The translations under genes were made by a program, and so were the position numbers. DNA of 64,000 bases from Vicinamibacterales bacterium (lineage in GTDB: Bacteria; Acidobacteriota; Vicinamibacteria; Vicinamibacterales; UBA2999), in assembly GCA_041394705.1 (NCBI GenBank), contig JAWKHS010000004.1, positions 434,001-498,000 of the forward strand, written 5' to 3'. Of this stretch, positions 9,201-17,232 are shown piece by piece (the stretch's first letter is position 1; every line of letters begins with the position of its first letter). A model generated the notes under the pieces. The model saw nothing but the letters and a program-made list of their open reading frames with translations. It made no database searches and was not told the origin of the DNA.

Positions 9201-10726
9201 CGTCGGCCGCCTCGACGGGCGAGGGCGCCGAGTTCCGGGCGCCCATCTCGATCGCCACCATCGGCGGCCTGATCACGTCCACGGCGCTGACGCTGCTCGT
9301 CGTGCCCGTGGCGTACCTCCTGCTGTCGCGGTTCCTCGAGCGCCTGGCCGCCTGGCGCCAGGGCGCCGCGGGCGCCAGGATGGCACGGGCCACGCGCGTG
9401 GCCGGCCTGGTCGTGCTGCTGGCGCTGGCAGGCTGGGCGTGGGGCGCCTCGGCCGCCTTCGGCCAGACGGCCCCCGCTCCGCCCATGACGCTGACGTTCG
9501 ATCAGGCCCTGGAGCGGGCACTGACGGCCAACGAGGCGCTCCGGGTGACCGAGCAGGGCGTCAAGGCCGGCGAGGCCAGGGTGGACGAGGCACGGGCCGC
9601 GTTCCTGCCGAGCGCGACCGTGAGCTACCAGTACCAGCCGATCCAGAAGTTCCCGGAGATCGTGATCCCGGCAGGCGTCTTCGGGCCGGACGAACAGCGG
9701 TTCGAGGCCAACTTCGTCCGCAAGAACGTGGTGCAGCTGGACCTCTCGCAGGCCATCTACACGGGAGGCCGGCTCACGCGAGGCCGTGACCTCCAGAGAG
9801 CGTCGCTCGAGGCGACGGAGCGCACGCTCGACCGGGCGCGCCAGGACCTCCAACTTCGCGTCGTGCAGGCCTTCTATGCCGCCCTCCTCAACGAGCAGAG
9901 CACACAGGTGGCCGACGAGGGCGTCGCGCTGGCCGCACGGCAGCTCGATCTGGCCCGCGTGCGCTTCGAGGCCGGCTCGGTGGCACGGCTCGACGTGCTC
10001 CGGGCCGAGGTGGATCTGGCCAACGCCCGCGCCCGCCGCATCCAGTACCAATCCGCAGTGGACCAGGCCTACCAAGCCCTCCGGACCCTGCTCGCCCTGC
10101 CCCAGACGCAGGCCCTCCGGCTTGAGGGCACGCTCGACGATCTGGCGGCACCCGACTCCCGCGAAGACCTCCTGGCCGCGCTGCCAGGCCGGCCGGACCT
10201 TCGCGCGTTCGAGGCGCAGCGGGAGGTCGCCGTGAACGCGGCCGCTCTCGCGAATGCCGACTGGAAGCCGACGGTGTCGCTCGTGGGCAACGTGGCGTAT
10301 CAGAACAACGACGCCGCGCGCCTGCTGCAGCAGACGAATCAGAACTACACCTTCGGCGTCGCCCTTCGCGTGCCACTCCTGACCGCCCCAGCCGCCGGCG
10401 CCCGACGAGCCGCCGCCGAAGCACAGATGCGCCAGGCCGAACACGGCCTGAAGGCCGCGCTCGACGCGGGCCACCTGGAACTCGAGACGGCCTGGACGGA
10501 CCTGCAGGCCGCGGCCGAGGTCGTGGCGACGCAGCAGAAGGCGCTGGAGCTCGCCCGGGAGAGCGTGGCCATCGCGCAGACGTCCTACGAGAACGGCGTC
10601 ATCACGTCGGCCGAACTGAACGACGCGCAGGTGGCGCTGCTGCAGACAGAGTGGCAGCTCCAGCAGGCCAAGTACGCGCGGATCGTCGCAGCCGCGCGCG
10701 CGCGCTTCGCCGCGGGCGTCTCGTAA
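6293..10726 (+). CDS. RND-family (HAE1-type) efflux pump fused to a TolC-like outer-membrane factor
   Basis: A single uninterrupted 1,477-codon ORF. Residues 1 to about 1029 are a complete AcrB-like pump: N-terminal RPVFATM helix, proton-relay Asp400-Asp401 (GILIDDAVVVREN), Lys922 (GLVTKNAILLVD) and the usual two large periplasmic loops. From Met1030 (ATG 9380) a signal-peptide-like segment (ARATRVAGLVVLLALAGWA) leads into about 430 residues of TolC/OEP repeats ending LLQTEWQLQQAKYARIVAAA. No stop codon separates the parts. Either a true fusion is made, or the OMF is initiated internally (a weak AGG lies just before ATG 9380), or a stop was lost by sequence error. With the adjacent adaptor this gives a full tripartite exporter; the substrate is unknown. 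Confidence 0.93.
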   Translation: MWISDTSIKRPVFATMTILSFVVLGLVSMGRLGIDLFPEVNFPFINVSIVFPGAAPEEVESLVTERVEDAVAGINGVKRVISTSTEGFSRVGIELRLEVDAQAAAAEVREKVAAIRALLPPDIEDPTIQRFDVAALPVMVFAVGSTQPSDRVRRQVEDELKPLLEQIDGVAAVEVNGGQVREIQVNLDPRRLEALGMPITEVAAKLAAENLDLPGGSVERNGRSVTLRTKGEFRDAAEIASVILRSEGGSTVRLKDVGTVVDGFEERKTTTRLNGADAVSFSVRKQSGANTVEITDRVSATLARIEQEGTLPDLQIRPVHNDADFIKENVRDVRSHIVFGGIMAVLVVFLFMRDWRSTLITALALPTSVIATFFFMYVVGFTFNMMSLMALSLVIGILIDDAVVVRENIFRHMEMGKPPMVAARDGTAEIGLAVMATTFTILAVFLPVGFMTGIVGQFFKQFALTIAFAVAMSLLVAFTLDPMLSSRFVRFVPPEERRRTRVGRFLERWGALYDRVDQRYHRVLGWAVEHPWSVLAIATVVFLSSLSTLRILGTEFVPLEDRGQMEVLVELPPGTSFEQSEAEVGTVEAVVRGIPEVTQIFSTVGVNNDALKARLQVRVTPKDARDRGILAIKADARDRLATLRMVRTTVTDPEFMQGAPSEAPVNIFVRGDDMTALQRLSDEIVAKARQVKGTADVDSTLESGQPEMVAHVNRSLAADLGFEVASVASQLRGMVEGVVPTKLRDGNEEYDIRVRLAPEFRNDFAIISRTPLYSPRGAVVRTGDIVRMEPAIGPTNIEREQRRRQAKIAIELDGRPLGDVTRDLTEVMAGVTMPPNFEWGFAGDVEMMQESAQAMGLALMLAVAFIYIVLASQFESFTEPFLIMLSLPLAVVGALLGMLITGNNIGMPAMIGVVMLMGLVTKNAILLVDLTNHFHREEGLSIKDAILKAGPIRLRPILMTTLAMILGMWPSAASTGEGAEFRAPISIATIGGLITSTALTLLVVPVAYLLLSRFLERLAAWRQGAAGARMARATRVAGLVVLLALAGWAWGASAAFGQTAPAPPMTLTFDQALERALTANEALRVTEQGVKAGEARVDEARAAFLPSATVSYQYQPIQKFPEIVIPAGVFGPDEQRFEANFVRKNVVQLDLSQAIYTGGRLTRGRDLQRASLEATERTLDRARQDLQLRVVQAFYAALLNEQSTQVADEGVALAARQLDLARVRFEAGSVARLDVLRAEVDLANARARRIQYQSAVDQAYQALRTLLALPQTQALRLEGTLDDLAAPDSREDLLAALPGRPDLRAFEAQREVAVNAAALANADWKPTVSLVGNVAYQNNDAARLLQQTNQNYTFGVALRVPLLTAPAAGARRAAAEAQMRQAEHGLKAALDAGHLELETAWTDLQAAAEVVATQQKALELARESVAIAQTSYENGVITSAELNDAQVALLQTEWQLQQAKYARIVAAARARFAAGVS

Positions 10727-10730
10727 CGCT

Positions 10731-10754
10731 CGCGCGGCCGTCCGGCCGCCGCGC
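10731..10754. terminator. Weak G+C hairpin between convergent efflux and kinase genes
   Basis: GGCC/GGCC around GTCC, with an outer GCGC/GCGC pair interrupted by a bulge. There is no T-run. It could end either convergent transcript. Confidence 0.3.
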
Positions 10755-10767
10755 CCCCGCCGGTGGG

Positions 10768-11709
10768 CTACGCCAACGGGCCGAAGTGGCGTTCGTAGCG
10801 CTGGCGGAACTCGGTCCACGTGTAGGCGTGGCTCTGACCGCCAAGGTGCTCGAGCGCCCACGTCGCGGCCACGCTGCCCATCTGGGCCGACGTCTCGAGC
10901 GACCGGCCGCCGGCCAGGCCCTTCATGAGGCCTCCCCGGAAGGCGTCGCCGACCCCGGTCGGATCCACGATGCGATCCGGCGGCACGGCCGCGACGTCGG
11001 TCCGCCCGCCCCGCGTCAGGACCGTGCAGCCGTGTTCGCCCCGGGTGACGATCAGGGTCGAGGCCTCCGCCAGGACGTCGTCCTCGGACATGCCCGTCTT
11101 CTGCCGGATGAGCTCGAACTCGTAGTCGTTGCAGATCACCAGGTGGGCACCGACGATCCCGTCCGTCAGGGCGGCGCCGTCCATGCGCGCGCACTGCTGG
11201 CCGGGATCCCAGATGTACTTCACGCCCATCGTGCTGCACTCTTCGGCGTACTGCACCATCGCCTCGGGATCGTTCGGGGAGATGATGACGAGGCCGTTGG
11301 CGGCGAGATCCTCCATCGTGCGGAACGAGAGCTCGCCGGCGTTCGCCATGGCGCCGGTGTAGAACATGGCGAACTGGTTGTTGGAGTGATCGGTGCTGCA
11401 GAAGAACGAGGCCGTGAACTTGTCGGCCACGACCTTCACGAGCGAGGTGTCGACGCCGGCCGACGACAGCCACGTGCCGTACTCACCGAAGTCCTGCCCC
11501 GCGGTCGCCATCAGGAGCGGCCGCTCGCCCAGCAGCGCCAGCGTGTACGCGATGTTCGGGGCGCATCCGCCGCGGCGCTTGTCCATCGAGTCCACGAGGA
11601 AGCTCAGGCTCACCCGCTGCATGTGCTCCGGCAGCAGGTGCTCGGTGAACTTGCCCGGGAACGACATCAGGTAGTCGAAGGCGATGGATCCAGTGACGAT
11701 CAGCTTCAT
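10768..11709 (-). CDS. PfkB-family kinase, probable adenosine kinase
   Basis: A 313-residue ribokinase-fold enzyme. The N-terminal PfkB signature region RGGCAPNIAYTLALLGE and the C-terminal DPTGVGDAFRGGLMKGL are clear; the latter carries the anion hole and catalytic Asp. The family phosphorylates sugars or nucleosides. It follows the methylthioadenosine phosphorylase gene by 27 bases on the same strand, so adenosine kinase in purine salvage is the most economical reading. Other sugar specificities cannot be excluded. Confidence 0.85.
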   Translation of the reverse strand: MKLIVTGSIAFDYLMSFPGKFTEHLLPEHMQRVSLSFLVDSMDKRRGGCAPNIAYTLALLGERPLLMATAGQDFGEYGTWLSSAGVDTSLVKVVADKFTASFFCSTDHSNNQFAMFYTGAMANAGELSFRTMEDLAANGLVIISPNDPEAMVQYAEECSTMGVKYIWDPGQQCARMDGAALTDGIVGAHLVICNDYEFELIRQKTGMSEDDVLAEASTLIVTRGEHGCTVLTRGGRTDVAAVPPDRIVDPTGVGDAFRGGLMKGLAGGRSLETSAQMGSVAATWALEHLGGQSHAYTWTEFRQRYERHFGPLA

Positions 11710-11736
11710 GGCGGGCTCGGGTCTCCTGTGGACGGG

Positions 11737-12606
11737 TCAGTCGGTGACGGGCAGGTATCTGCCGATGAGCGGCGCCAGATCACGGCGCAGCGCCGCCGGC
11801 ACGGCGTCCGGACGGGTGATGAGGGCGGCAGCCAGGGCGTCCTTGCATGCGCAGGCGCGTTCGTTCCCCAGCTGTTCCACGGTGTCGGCGATCACCCGCT
11901 GCGCGGTCCTGGCGTTCTGGACGAGGTGCCCGATCACCATCTCCACGGTCACCGCGTCGTGGTCGGGGTGCCAGCAGTCGTAGTCGGTGACGAGCGCCAT
12001 CGTCGCGTAGCAGATCTCGGCCTCGCGCGCGAGCTTGGCCTCCTGGAGATTGGTCATGCCGATGACGTCCATCCCCCAGGAGCGGTAGAGCCGGGATTCC
12101 GCGAGCGTCGAGAACTGCGGCCCCTCCATGCACACGTACGTGCCGCCGCGGTGCACGCGCGCGCCGCACGCCTCGGCGGCGCCCGCCGCCAGCAGCCTGA
12201 GGCGCTCGCACACCGGGTGCGCGAACCCGACATGGGCGACCAGGCCATTGCCGAAGAACGTGCCCACGCGGTTGAACGTGCGGTCCAGGAACTGGTCGGG
12301 GAACACCAGGTCCAGCGGCCGGTACTCCTCCTTCAGGCTGCCTACGGCGCTTGCCGACAGGATGTGCCCGACGCCGAGCTGCTTGAAGCCGAAGATGTTC
12401 GCCCGGAAGTTCAGCTCGGACGGCATCAGCCGGTGTCCGATGCCGTGCCTCGCCAGAAAGGCCACCCGGCGGCCGCGCAGCGTCGCGAGGACGTAGGGCC
12501 CCGACGGGTCGCCGAACGGCGTCGAGAGCACCCGCTCCTCCCGGTCCGTGAGCTCCTCCATGTCGTAGAGCCCGCTGCCGCCGATGATGCCGATGTCCGC
12601 CGACAT
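11737..12606 (-). CDS. mtnP: S-methyl-5'-thioadenosine phosphorylase
   Basis: Cleaves methylthioadenosine with phosphate to adenine and methylthioribose-1-phosphate. The family features include IIGGSGLY at the N terminus with the phosphate-binding loop, RHGIGHRLMPSELNFRANI, and YVCMEGPQFSTLAESRLYRS followed by VIGMTNLQEAKLAREAE. The start is ATG 12606, preceded by GGAGG at 12613-12617; the frame remains open upstream but without homology. The length of 289 residues is normal. Probably cotranscribed with the downstream kinase. The related purine phosphorylase activity is an alternative. Confidence 0.94.
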   Translation of the reverse strand: MSADIGIIGGSGLYDMEELTDREERVLSTPFGDPSGPYVLATLRGRRVAFLARHGIGHRLMPSELNFRANIFGFKQLGVGHILSASAVGSLKEEYRPLDLVFPDQFLDRTFNRVGTFFGNGLVAHVGFAHPVCERLRLLAAGAAEACGARVHRGGTYVCMEGPQFSTLAESRLYRSWGMDVIGMTNLQEAKLAREAEICYATMALVTDYDCWHPDHDAVTVEMVIGHLVQNARTAQRVIADTVEQLGNERACACKDALAAALITRPDAVPAALRRDLAPLIGRYLPVTD

Positions 12607-12618
12607 GTCATGCCTCCA

Positions 12619-12638
12619 CGGCCCGGCCGTCCGGGCCG
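12619..12638 (-). terminator. Perfect 8-bp hairpin after the epimerase-MBL gene
   Basis: CGGCCCGG/CCGGGCCG around CCGT, 12 bases downstream of the stop at 12651 and just before the mtnP ribosome-binding site. It has no U-tract, so it may attenuate rather than terminate. Confidence 0.45.
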
Positions 12639-12650
12639 CACTCGCCAGGG

Positions 12651-13940
12651 TCAGAGCACGCGCTCCACGTGGCGCTTGCCGCCCGACTCCCGCAGCCGTC
12701 CGGCGGCGAGCGACGGGTCGTGCTCGAAGAAGACCAGGTACTCGCCCTCGACGGCCTCGCGCGCGAACGCGCGCTTGAAGTCGAGCGTCTGCACCGGATA
12801 CAGGTCGTAGCCCATCACCCACGGGTCCGGCACGTGCACCGACGTCGGGTACATGTCCGCTGCGAACACGGCGGTCTGCCCCGACGACTCGATGACGACC
12901 ACCTGGTGATGGGCCGTGTGGCCGCCCGATCGGCGATACCGGATTCCCGGCACGATCTCCGCGCCGTCTTCCACCAACGTCAGAACCCCGGCCGCCATCA
13001 GCGGCTCGAAGTTGTCCGGGTGATAGCTGGCCCGGCTCCGTTCGTGCGGATGCGTGGCGTCGTGCCACTCCCCCGCGTGGGCCACGTACCGCGCCTTCGG
13101 GAACCGCGGCGCCAGCGTCCCGTCGGGCCGCCGCTCGGTGAACCCGCCGACGTGATCGAAGTGGAGGTGGCTGGCGACGACGACATCGATGTCCTCGACG
13201 CCGAGCCCGGCGTCCGCCAGGGCGTGTGCCAGGTGGTACTGGCGGTCGAGGCCGTAGATGGCGGCCAGCTTCGGGTCCATCGTGTCGCCGCAACCCGCGT
13301 CGATGAGGACGGTCTCACGGCCTCGGACGACGAGCGGGCGCAGGCCCAGCGGGATACGGTTGCGGTCGTCGGGCGGGAGGCGGCGCTCCCACAGCGTCCG
13401 TGGCACGACGCCGAACATCGCCCCGCCGTCGAGGGCCATGAACCCGTCCGACAGCGAGATGAGCTCGACGTCGCCCAGCGAGGTGCGCGCCGGACCGAGG
13501 AAGCGCGGCACCGGGGACAGCCGGCCCGCCGCGGTGCCGGACGCGGGTTGCTTCAGCTCCACGAGCACGCCGTAGGAGGCCGACGGATGGATGAACGCCA
13601 CCAGGGCGCCTTCGGCGCCAGGGCGCGGGACGTCGTCGATCAGCCTGACGCCCGCCATCTTCAGCTCGGCCAGCGCCGCGTGGATGTCCTCGACCGCGAG
13701 CGCGACGTGGTGCAGGCCGGGACCGCGCTTCTCCAGGAACTTCGCGATGGGCGACGTGGGGGCCGTCGGCTCGAGCAGTTCCAGGAGGGCGCCGCCGGCG
13801 TCGATGAAGTGCGCCCGGACGTGCTGACTGCCCACGTCTTCGACATGGCCGACCTGAAGACCGAAGCGGTCGCGATACCACGCCGCGGCCGCGTCCACGG
13901 CCGGCAGCGCGATGCCGATGTGATCGAGGCGCACCTTCAC
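12651..13940 (-). CDS. Methylmalonyl-CoA epimerase fused to a metallo-beta-lactamase-fold hydrolase
   Basis: One 429-residue ORF. Residues 1 to about 133 are a vicinal-oxygen-chelate epimerase (VRLDHIGIALPAVDAAAAWY, GPGLHHVALAVEDI, SYGVLVELKQ) that interconverts R- and S-methylmalonyl-CoA. After a Pro/Ala/Gly linker, residues about 155-429 form an MBL-fold hydrolase with the zinc motif HLHFDH at 258-263 and further His/Asp ligands (GGHTAHH, FAADMYP). A GTG inside the linker could start the MBL part separately, but no stop separates the two. It overlaps meaB by 4 bases (ATGA), consistent with the propionate/methylmalonate pathway. The MBL substrate is unknown. Confidence 0.88.
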   Translation of the reverse strand: MKVRLDHIGIALPAVDAAAAWYRDRFGLQVGHVEDVGSQHVRAHFIDAGGALLELLEPTAPTSPIAKFLEKRGPGLHHVALAVEDIHAALAELKMAGVRLIDDVPRPGAEGALVAFIHPSASYGVLVELKQPASGTAAGRLSPVPRFLGPARTSLGDVELISLSDGFMALDGGAMFGVVPRTLWERRLPPDDRNRIPLGLRPLVVRGRETVLIDAGCGDTMDPKLAAIYGLDRQYHLAHALADAGLGVEDIDVVVASHLHFDHVGGFTERRPDGTLAPRFPKARYVAHAGEWHDATHPHERSRASYHPDNFEPLMAAGVLTLVEDGAEIVPGIRYRRSGGHTAHHQVVVIESSGQTAVFAADMYPTSVHVPDPWVMGYDLYPVQTLDFKRAFAREAVEGEYLVFFEHDPSLAAGRLRESGGKRHVERVL

Positions 13941-14896
13941 GGGCGCGGTCCCTGGCCGAGCGCCCGCCCGAGCACGTCAGCCGCTGCAGTGTAGGGGTCC
14001 ACGTCGCGGCGGGCGATCCGCTCGACAATCGCGTCGAACTCGCCTTCGGCCAGCACCCGGCGCTCCACGTGAGCCAGGAACTGCCGCGACACGAGTTCGC
14101 GGAGCCGGTGTTCCTGCCGGGCGACGAGCCGCTGGTGCCGCTGTCCTGCCGTGTGTTCGCGGAACGCGCGCACCGTGGCCCACAGGTCGTCCACGCCACG
14201 GCCGGTCGTGGCCTCGGTCTTGACGATCGGCGGGCGCCACTGGCCGTCGGCAAAGGCCTGGAGCGCCAGGTTGGACTCGATGGAGGTGACCATGCGGTCC
14301 GCTCCGTCCCGATCGGCCTTGTTCACGACGTAGATGTCGGCGATCTCCATGATGCCGGCCTTCAGCGCCTGCACGTCGTCGCCCGTGCCCGGCACCAGGA
14401 CCACGATCGAGACGTCGGCGGTGCGGACGATGTCGACCTCGTCCTGGCCGACCCCGACGGTCTCGATCACGACCATCGACCGCCCCGAGGCGTCGAGAAC
14501 GACGGCCAGGTCGGCGGTGGTCGGGGCGAGCCCGCCCAGGCTGCCCCGCGTCGCCATGCTCCTGATGAAGACACCGGCGTCACCGGCGTGCGCCTGCATC
14601 CGCAGCCGGTCGCCCAGAATCGACCCGCCCGTGAACGGGCTCGTGGGGTCGACCGCGATGACGCCGACGGAGTCGCCGCCGCGCCGCACCTCGGCGATCA
14701 GCCGGTCGACCAGCGTGCTCTTCCCGGCGCCTGGCGGCCCCGTGACACCGACCACGTACGCCCGACCGGTGTGTGGGAACAGGTCGCGCACGAGCCCTGG
14801 CGCCGACGCCGCGCCGTCTTCGATGAGCGACATGGCGCGGGCGATGGCCCGGGGGTCGCCGTCGAGCACCCGTCGGCTGAGAGGCCGGTCGGTCAC
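13937..14896 (-). CDS. meaB: Methylmalonyl-CoA mutase-associated GTPase MeaB
   Basis: A G3E-family P-loop GTPase (319 residues) that loads and protects adenosylcobalamin on methylmalonyl-CoA mutase. The Walker A motif GPPGAGKSTL is at about residues 54-63, the acidic switch region at VIAVDPTSPFTGGSILGDR, IETVGVGQDEVDI is present, and the guanine-specificity NKAD appears as VVNKADRDGADRM. The GTG start at 14896 is one base from the acyl-CoA dehydrogenase stop. The epimerase-MBL gene follows in the same operon, while the mutase subunits are about 28 kb away at 42055-44215. Confidence 0.95.
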   Translation of the reverse strand: MTDRPLSRRVLDGDPRAIARAMSLIEDGAASAPGLVRDLFPHTGRAYVVGVTGPPGAGKSTLVDRLIAEVRRGGDSVGVIAVDPTSPFTGGSILGDRLRMQAHAGDAGVFIRSMATRGSLGGLAPTTADLAVVLDASGRSMVVIETVGVGQDEVDIVRTADVSIVVLVPGTGDDVQALKAGIMEIADIYVVNKADRDGADRMVTSIESNLALQAFADGQWRPPIVKTEATTGRGVDDLWATVRAFREHTAGQRHQRLVARQEHRLRELVSRQFLAHVERRVLAEGEFDAIVERIARRDVDPYTAAADVLGRALGQGPRP

Positions 14897-14897
14897 G

Positions 14898-16043
14898 TCA
14901 GGCGGCCAGCAGCTGGCGGGCGATCACGAGCCGCTGGATCTCGCTCGTGCCCTCCCCGATGGTCGTGAGCTTCACGTCACGGAAGAACTTCTCCGCCGGG
15001 TAGTCCTTCACGAAGCCATAGCCGCCGTGAATCTGCACGGCGTCCTCCGACGCCCGGACCGCGATTTCGCTCGCGTACAGCTTGGCCATCGACGACTCGA
15101 GGGTCATCCGCCGACCGGCGTCCTTCAGCCAGGCGGCCCGCAGCGTGAGCAGCCGCGCGGCCTGGACGGCCGCCGCGTGGGTCGTGAGCTTGGCGCGAAT
15201 CGACGGGAACGACCCGATCGGCACGCCGAACTGGCGGCGCTCGGCCGCGTATCGCCGGGCGCACTCGTACGCCCCCTGCGCCAACCCGACGGCGAGCGCG
15301 GCGATCCCGATCCGGCCCGCATCCAGCACTTGCAGCGTCTGGATGAAGCCCTGCCCCTCCTCCCCGATGAGGTGGCTGGCCGGAATGCGGCACCGCTCCA
15401 GGATCACCTCGACGGTCTCGCTGGCCCGCATCCCGAGCTTGTCTTCCTTGCGCCCCGCGAGCAGCCCCGGTGTCCCCCGCTCGATCACGAAGGCCGACAC
15501 GCCCTTGCTGCCCTTCGACCGGTCGGTGACCGCCATCACGACCAGGACGTCCGCCGAGGCGCCGTGGGTGATGAACGCCTTCGACCCGTCGAGCACCCAG
15601 CCGTCGCCGTCGCGAACGGCGGTGGTCCGCATCGCCGCAGCATCGCTGCCCGATCCCGACTCCGTGAGTCCCCAAGCCGCGAGCTTCGTGCCGGCAGCCA
15701 GCGGCGCCACGAAGCGCCGCTTCTGCTCGTCCGATCCGAACATCGCCAGGTGCGCCGTGCCCAGGCCGTTGTGCGCGGCGACCGACAGCGACACCGACGG
15801 ATCGACACGGGCCAGTTCCTCGAGCGCGAGGCAGTAGTCGACGGCCGACATCCCGGCGCCGCCCAGGTCTTCGGGAATCTGGATGCCCATGAGCCCCAGG
15901 GCGGCCAGCTTCGGCAGGAGCTCTCGGGGGAAGTGCTGGGCGTCGTCCCAGGCGCGCACGTGCGGGGCGATCTCGGCCTCCGCGAACGCCCGGACGCTCC
16001 GGGCCAACAGCCGCTGATCGTCGGACAACGAGAAGTCGATCAC
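14898..16043 (-). CDS. Acyl-CoA dehydrogenase
   Basis: An FAD-dependent alpha,beta-dehydrogenase of acyl-CoA esters. I start at GTG 16043 (VIDFSLSDDQRLLARSVRAF), giving the usual 381 residues; the frame is open to 16478 but that part lacks homology. The signatures GLTESGSGSDAAAM, QIHGGYGFVKDYPAEKFFRD and EGTSEIQRLVIARQL are clear, and the Glu in YGFVKDYPAE-type C-terminal segments is in the short-chain/branched class position. It heads the operon with meaB and the epimerase fusion, suggesting branched-chain or odd-chain acyl-CoA breakdown. Confidence 0.93.
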   Translation of the reverse strand: MIDFSLSDDQRLLARSVRAFAEAEIAPHVRAWDDAQHFPRELLPKLAALGLMGIQIPEDLGGAGMSAVDYCLALEELARVDPSVSLSVAAHNGLGTAHLAMFGSDEQKRRFVAPLAAGTKLAAWGLTESGSGSDAAAMRTTAVRDGDGWVLDGSKAFITHGASADVLVVMAVTDRSKGSKGVSAFVIERGTPGLLAGRKEDKLGMRASETVEVILERCRIPASHLIGEEGQGFIQTLQVLDAGRIGIAALAVGLAQGAYECARRYAAERRQFGVPIGSFPSIRAKLTTHAAAVQAARLLTLRAAWLKDAGRRMTLESSMAKLYASEIAVRASEDAVQIHGGYGFVKDYPAEKFFRDVKLTTIGEGTSEIQRLVIARQLLAA

Positions 16044-16242
16044 GCGCGCTCGTCTGAAGGGGGCGGGAACGAGGGGCAGGACGTCATCTCCACGCCGGTC
16101 CGGATGGCGCCGGCACCCCTGAAAGACGTCCCACGGCCGCCGCAACGTGACGGGCACATGGGTGCGAAGAACTGTCGGCGTCGCATGTGCAAGGCGTCGT
16201 CGGTGAGGGTCGATCATATCATTGGGACGAGGAGGGTTTCGC

Positions 16243-16728
16243 ATGCGCACGCGCTCGTGGACGCTGCTGCTGGCGCTGGCGTGGCTCGCCGCCTCCCCCG
16301 CGCGCGCGACCGCCGACGTCACGGCGTTTCTCGGTGTGTCACCAACCGGCGCCACGCGTTCGGTTCGGGGCCTCGCGGCCGGCGCGGGCCTCGTCGTGGT
16401 CGGATTCGAAGTCGAAGGCACGCGCATCGTGCAGGACGAGGCCGCTGGAGCACCGGCCCTCACGACCGGCCTGGCCAACGTGATCGTGCAGACGCCGCTC
16501 GACGTCTCGAGGCTACGCTTCTACGGCACGACGGGCGCCGGGTTCTACCGGGAGACGTTCGGCGCCCGTCAGGAGACGAGCCTGGCGACGAACATCGGCG
16601 GAGGCGTGAAGATCCGGGTGGCGGGTCCGCTGAAGCTGCGGCTCGACTATCGACTGCTGCGCCTGCGCGGCGCGCCCGTCCACGACACCTACCACCGCGT
16701 GTACGCGGGGGCCACGCTGGGGTTCTAG
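16243..16728 (+). CDS. Small outer-membrane beta-barrel protein
   Basis: A 161-residue exported protein. The ATG at 16243 follows GGAGG (16231-16235) by 7 bases and begins a clear signal peptide (RSWTLLLALAWLAASPARA, then TADV). The mature part alternates hydrophobic and polar residues with glycine turns and ends in a C-terminal aromatic (VYAGATLGF), as in OmpW/OmpA-like barrels with about eight strands. No enzyme motif is visible. It stands alone, ending 4 bases from the convergent secreted protein. Confidence 0.75.
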   Translation: MRTRSWTLLLALAWLAASPARATADVTAFLGVSPTGATRSVRGLAAGAGLVVVGFEVEGTRIVQDEAAGAPALTTGLANVIVQTPLDVSRLRFYGTTGAGFYRETFGARQETSLATNIGGGVKIRVAGPLKLRLDYRLLRLRGAPVHDTYHRVYAGATLGF

Positions 16729-16732
16729 CCCT

Positions 16733-17218
16733 TCAGCGCTTCGGCGCCACCGGGGCGAGCCCGAGATCGGCGACGGCGTCCAGCGAGAGCCGCGTCGGGG
16801 CTCCAGCGATGGCATCCCGATACTTGACGAGCAGCTCCTCGGGCAGCGACGCCGACAGGCGGTCGAGCACCTGCGACGGACGGTAGTCCGCGTCCTCCAC
16901 GGGCGACGGCAGCCAGTGGACGTAGACGGCGTTGCCCTTGGCGTCGGCTTCCCTCGCCTTGAAGACCCGCCAGCCCGCCGCCATCTTGCGCGCGTCGTCG
17001 CTCGCAGCGGCCAAGCTCTGCTGTACAGCGGCGAGCACCGCTTCGTAGTCCGCGGTGCGATCGGCTTTCACCAGGACGAGCACCAGTCCGGTGGCGCCGG
17101 CTGGGAAGGTCAGGCGGGCGGGGTCCGCGGCGGCAGGCGCCTGCGGTTGGGCGGGAGCCGGCGGCTGGCCGCTGGCGATCGTGGTGAGCGCCAGCAGCCA
17201 GACGAGCGGCACGAACAC
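16733..17218 (-). CDS. Secreted protein of unknown function, paralogue A
   Basis: 161 residues: an N-terminal hydrophobic export segment (FVPLVWLLALTTIASG), a Pro/Ala/Gln-rich stretch, then a domain of about 110 residues containing LVLVKADRTADYEAVLAAVQ, AAGWRVFKA and GNAVYVHWLP. The same blocks recur in the next gene (LIKPDKTADFESVLSKLK, AAGWTIYKT, GNVAYIMIINP), so the two are tandem paralogues from a local duplication. I do not recognise the family. It lies 14 bases after paralogue B and is probably in one transcript with it. Confidence 0.75.
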   Translation of the reverse strand: MFVPLVWLLALTTIASGQPPAPAQPQAPAAADPARLTFPAGATGLVLVLVKADRTADYEAVLAAVQQSLAAASDDARKMAAGWRVFKAREADAKGNAVYVHWLPSPVEDADYRPSQVLDRLSASLPEELLVKYRDAIAGAPTRLSLDAVADLGLAPVAPKR

Positions 17219-17232
17219 GGGCCTCGGCGGGG

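Noticed and set aside
5300..11473. A 2,057-codon open frame on the minus strand
   Set aside because: It is antisense to the adaptor and RND-OMF genes, is His/Arg/Gly-rich noise typical of high-G+C shadow frames, and has no recognisable domain.
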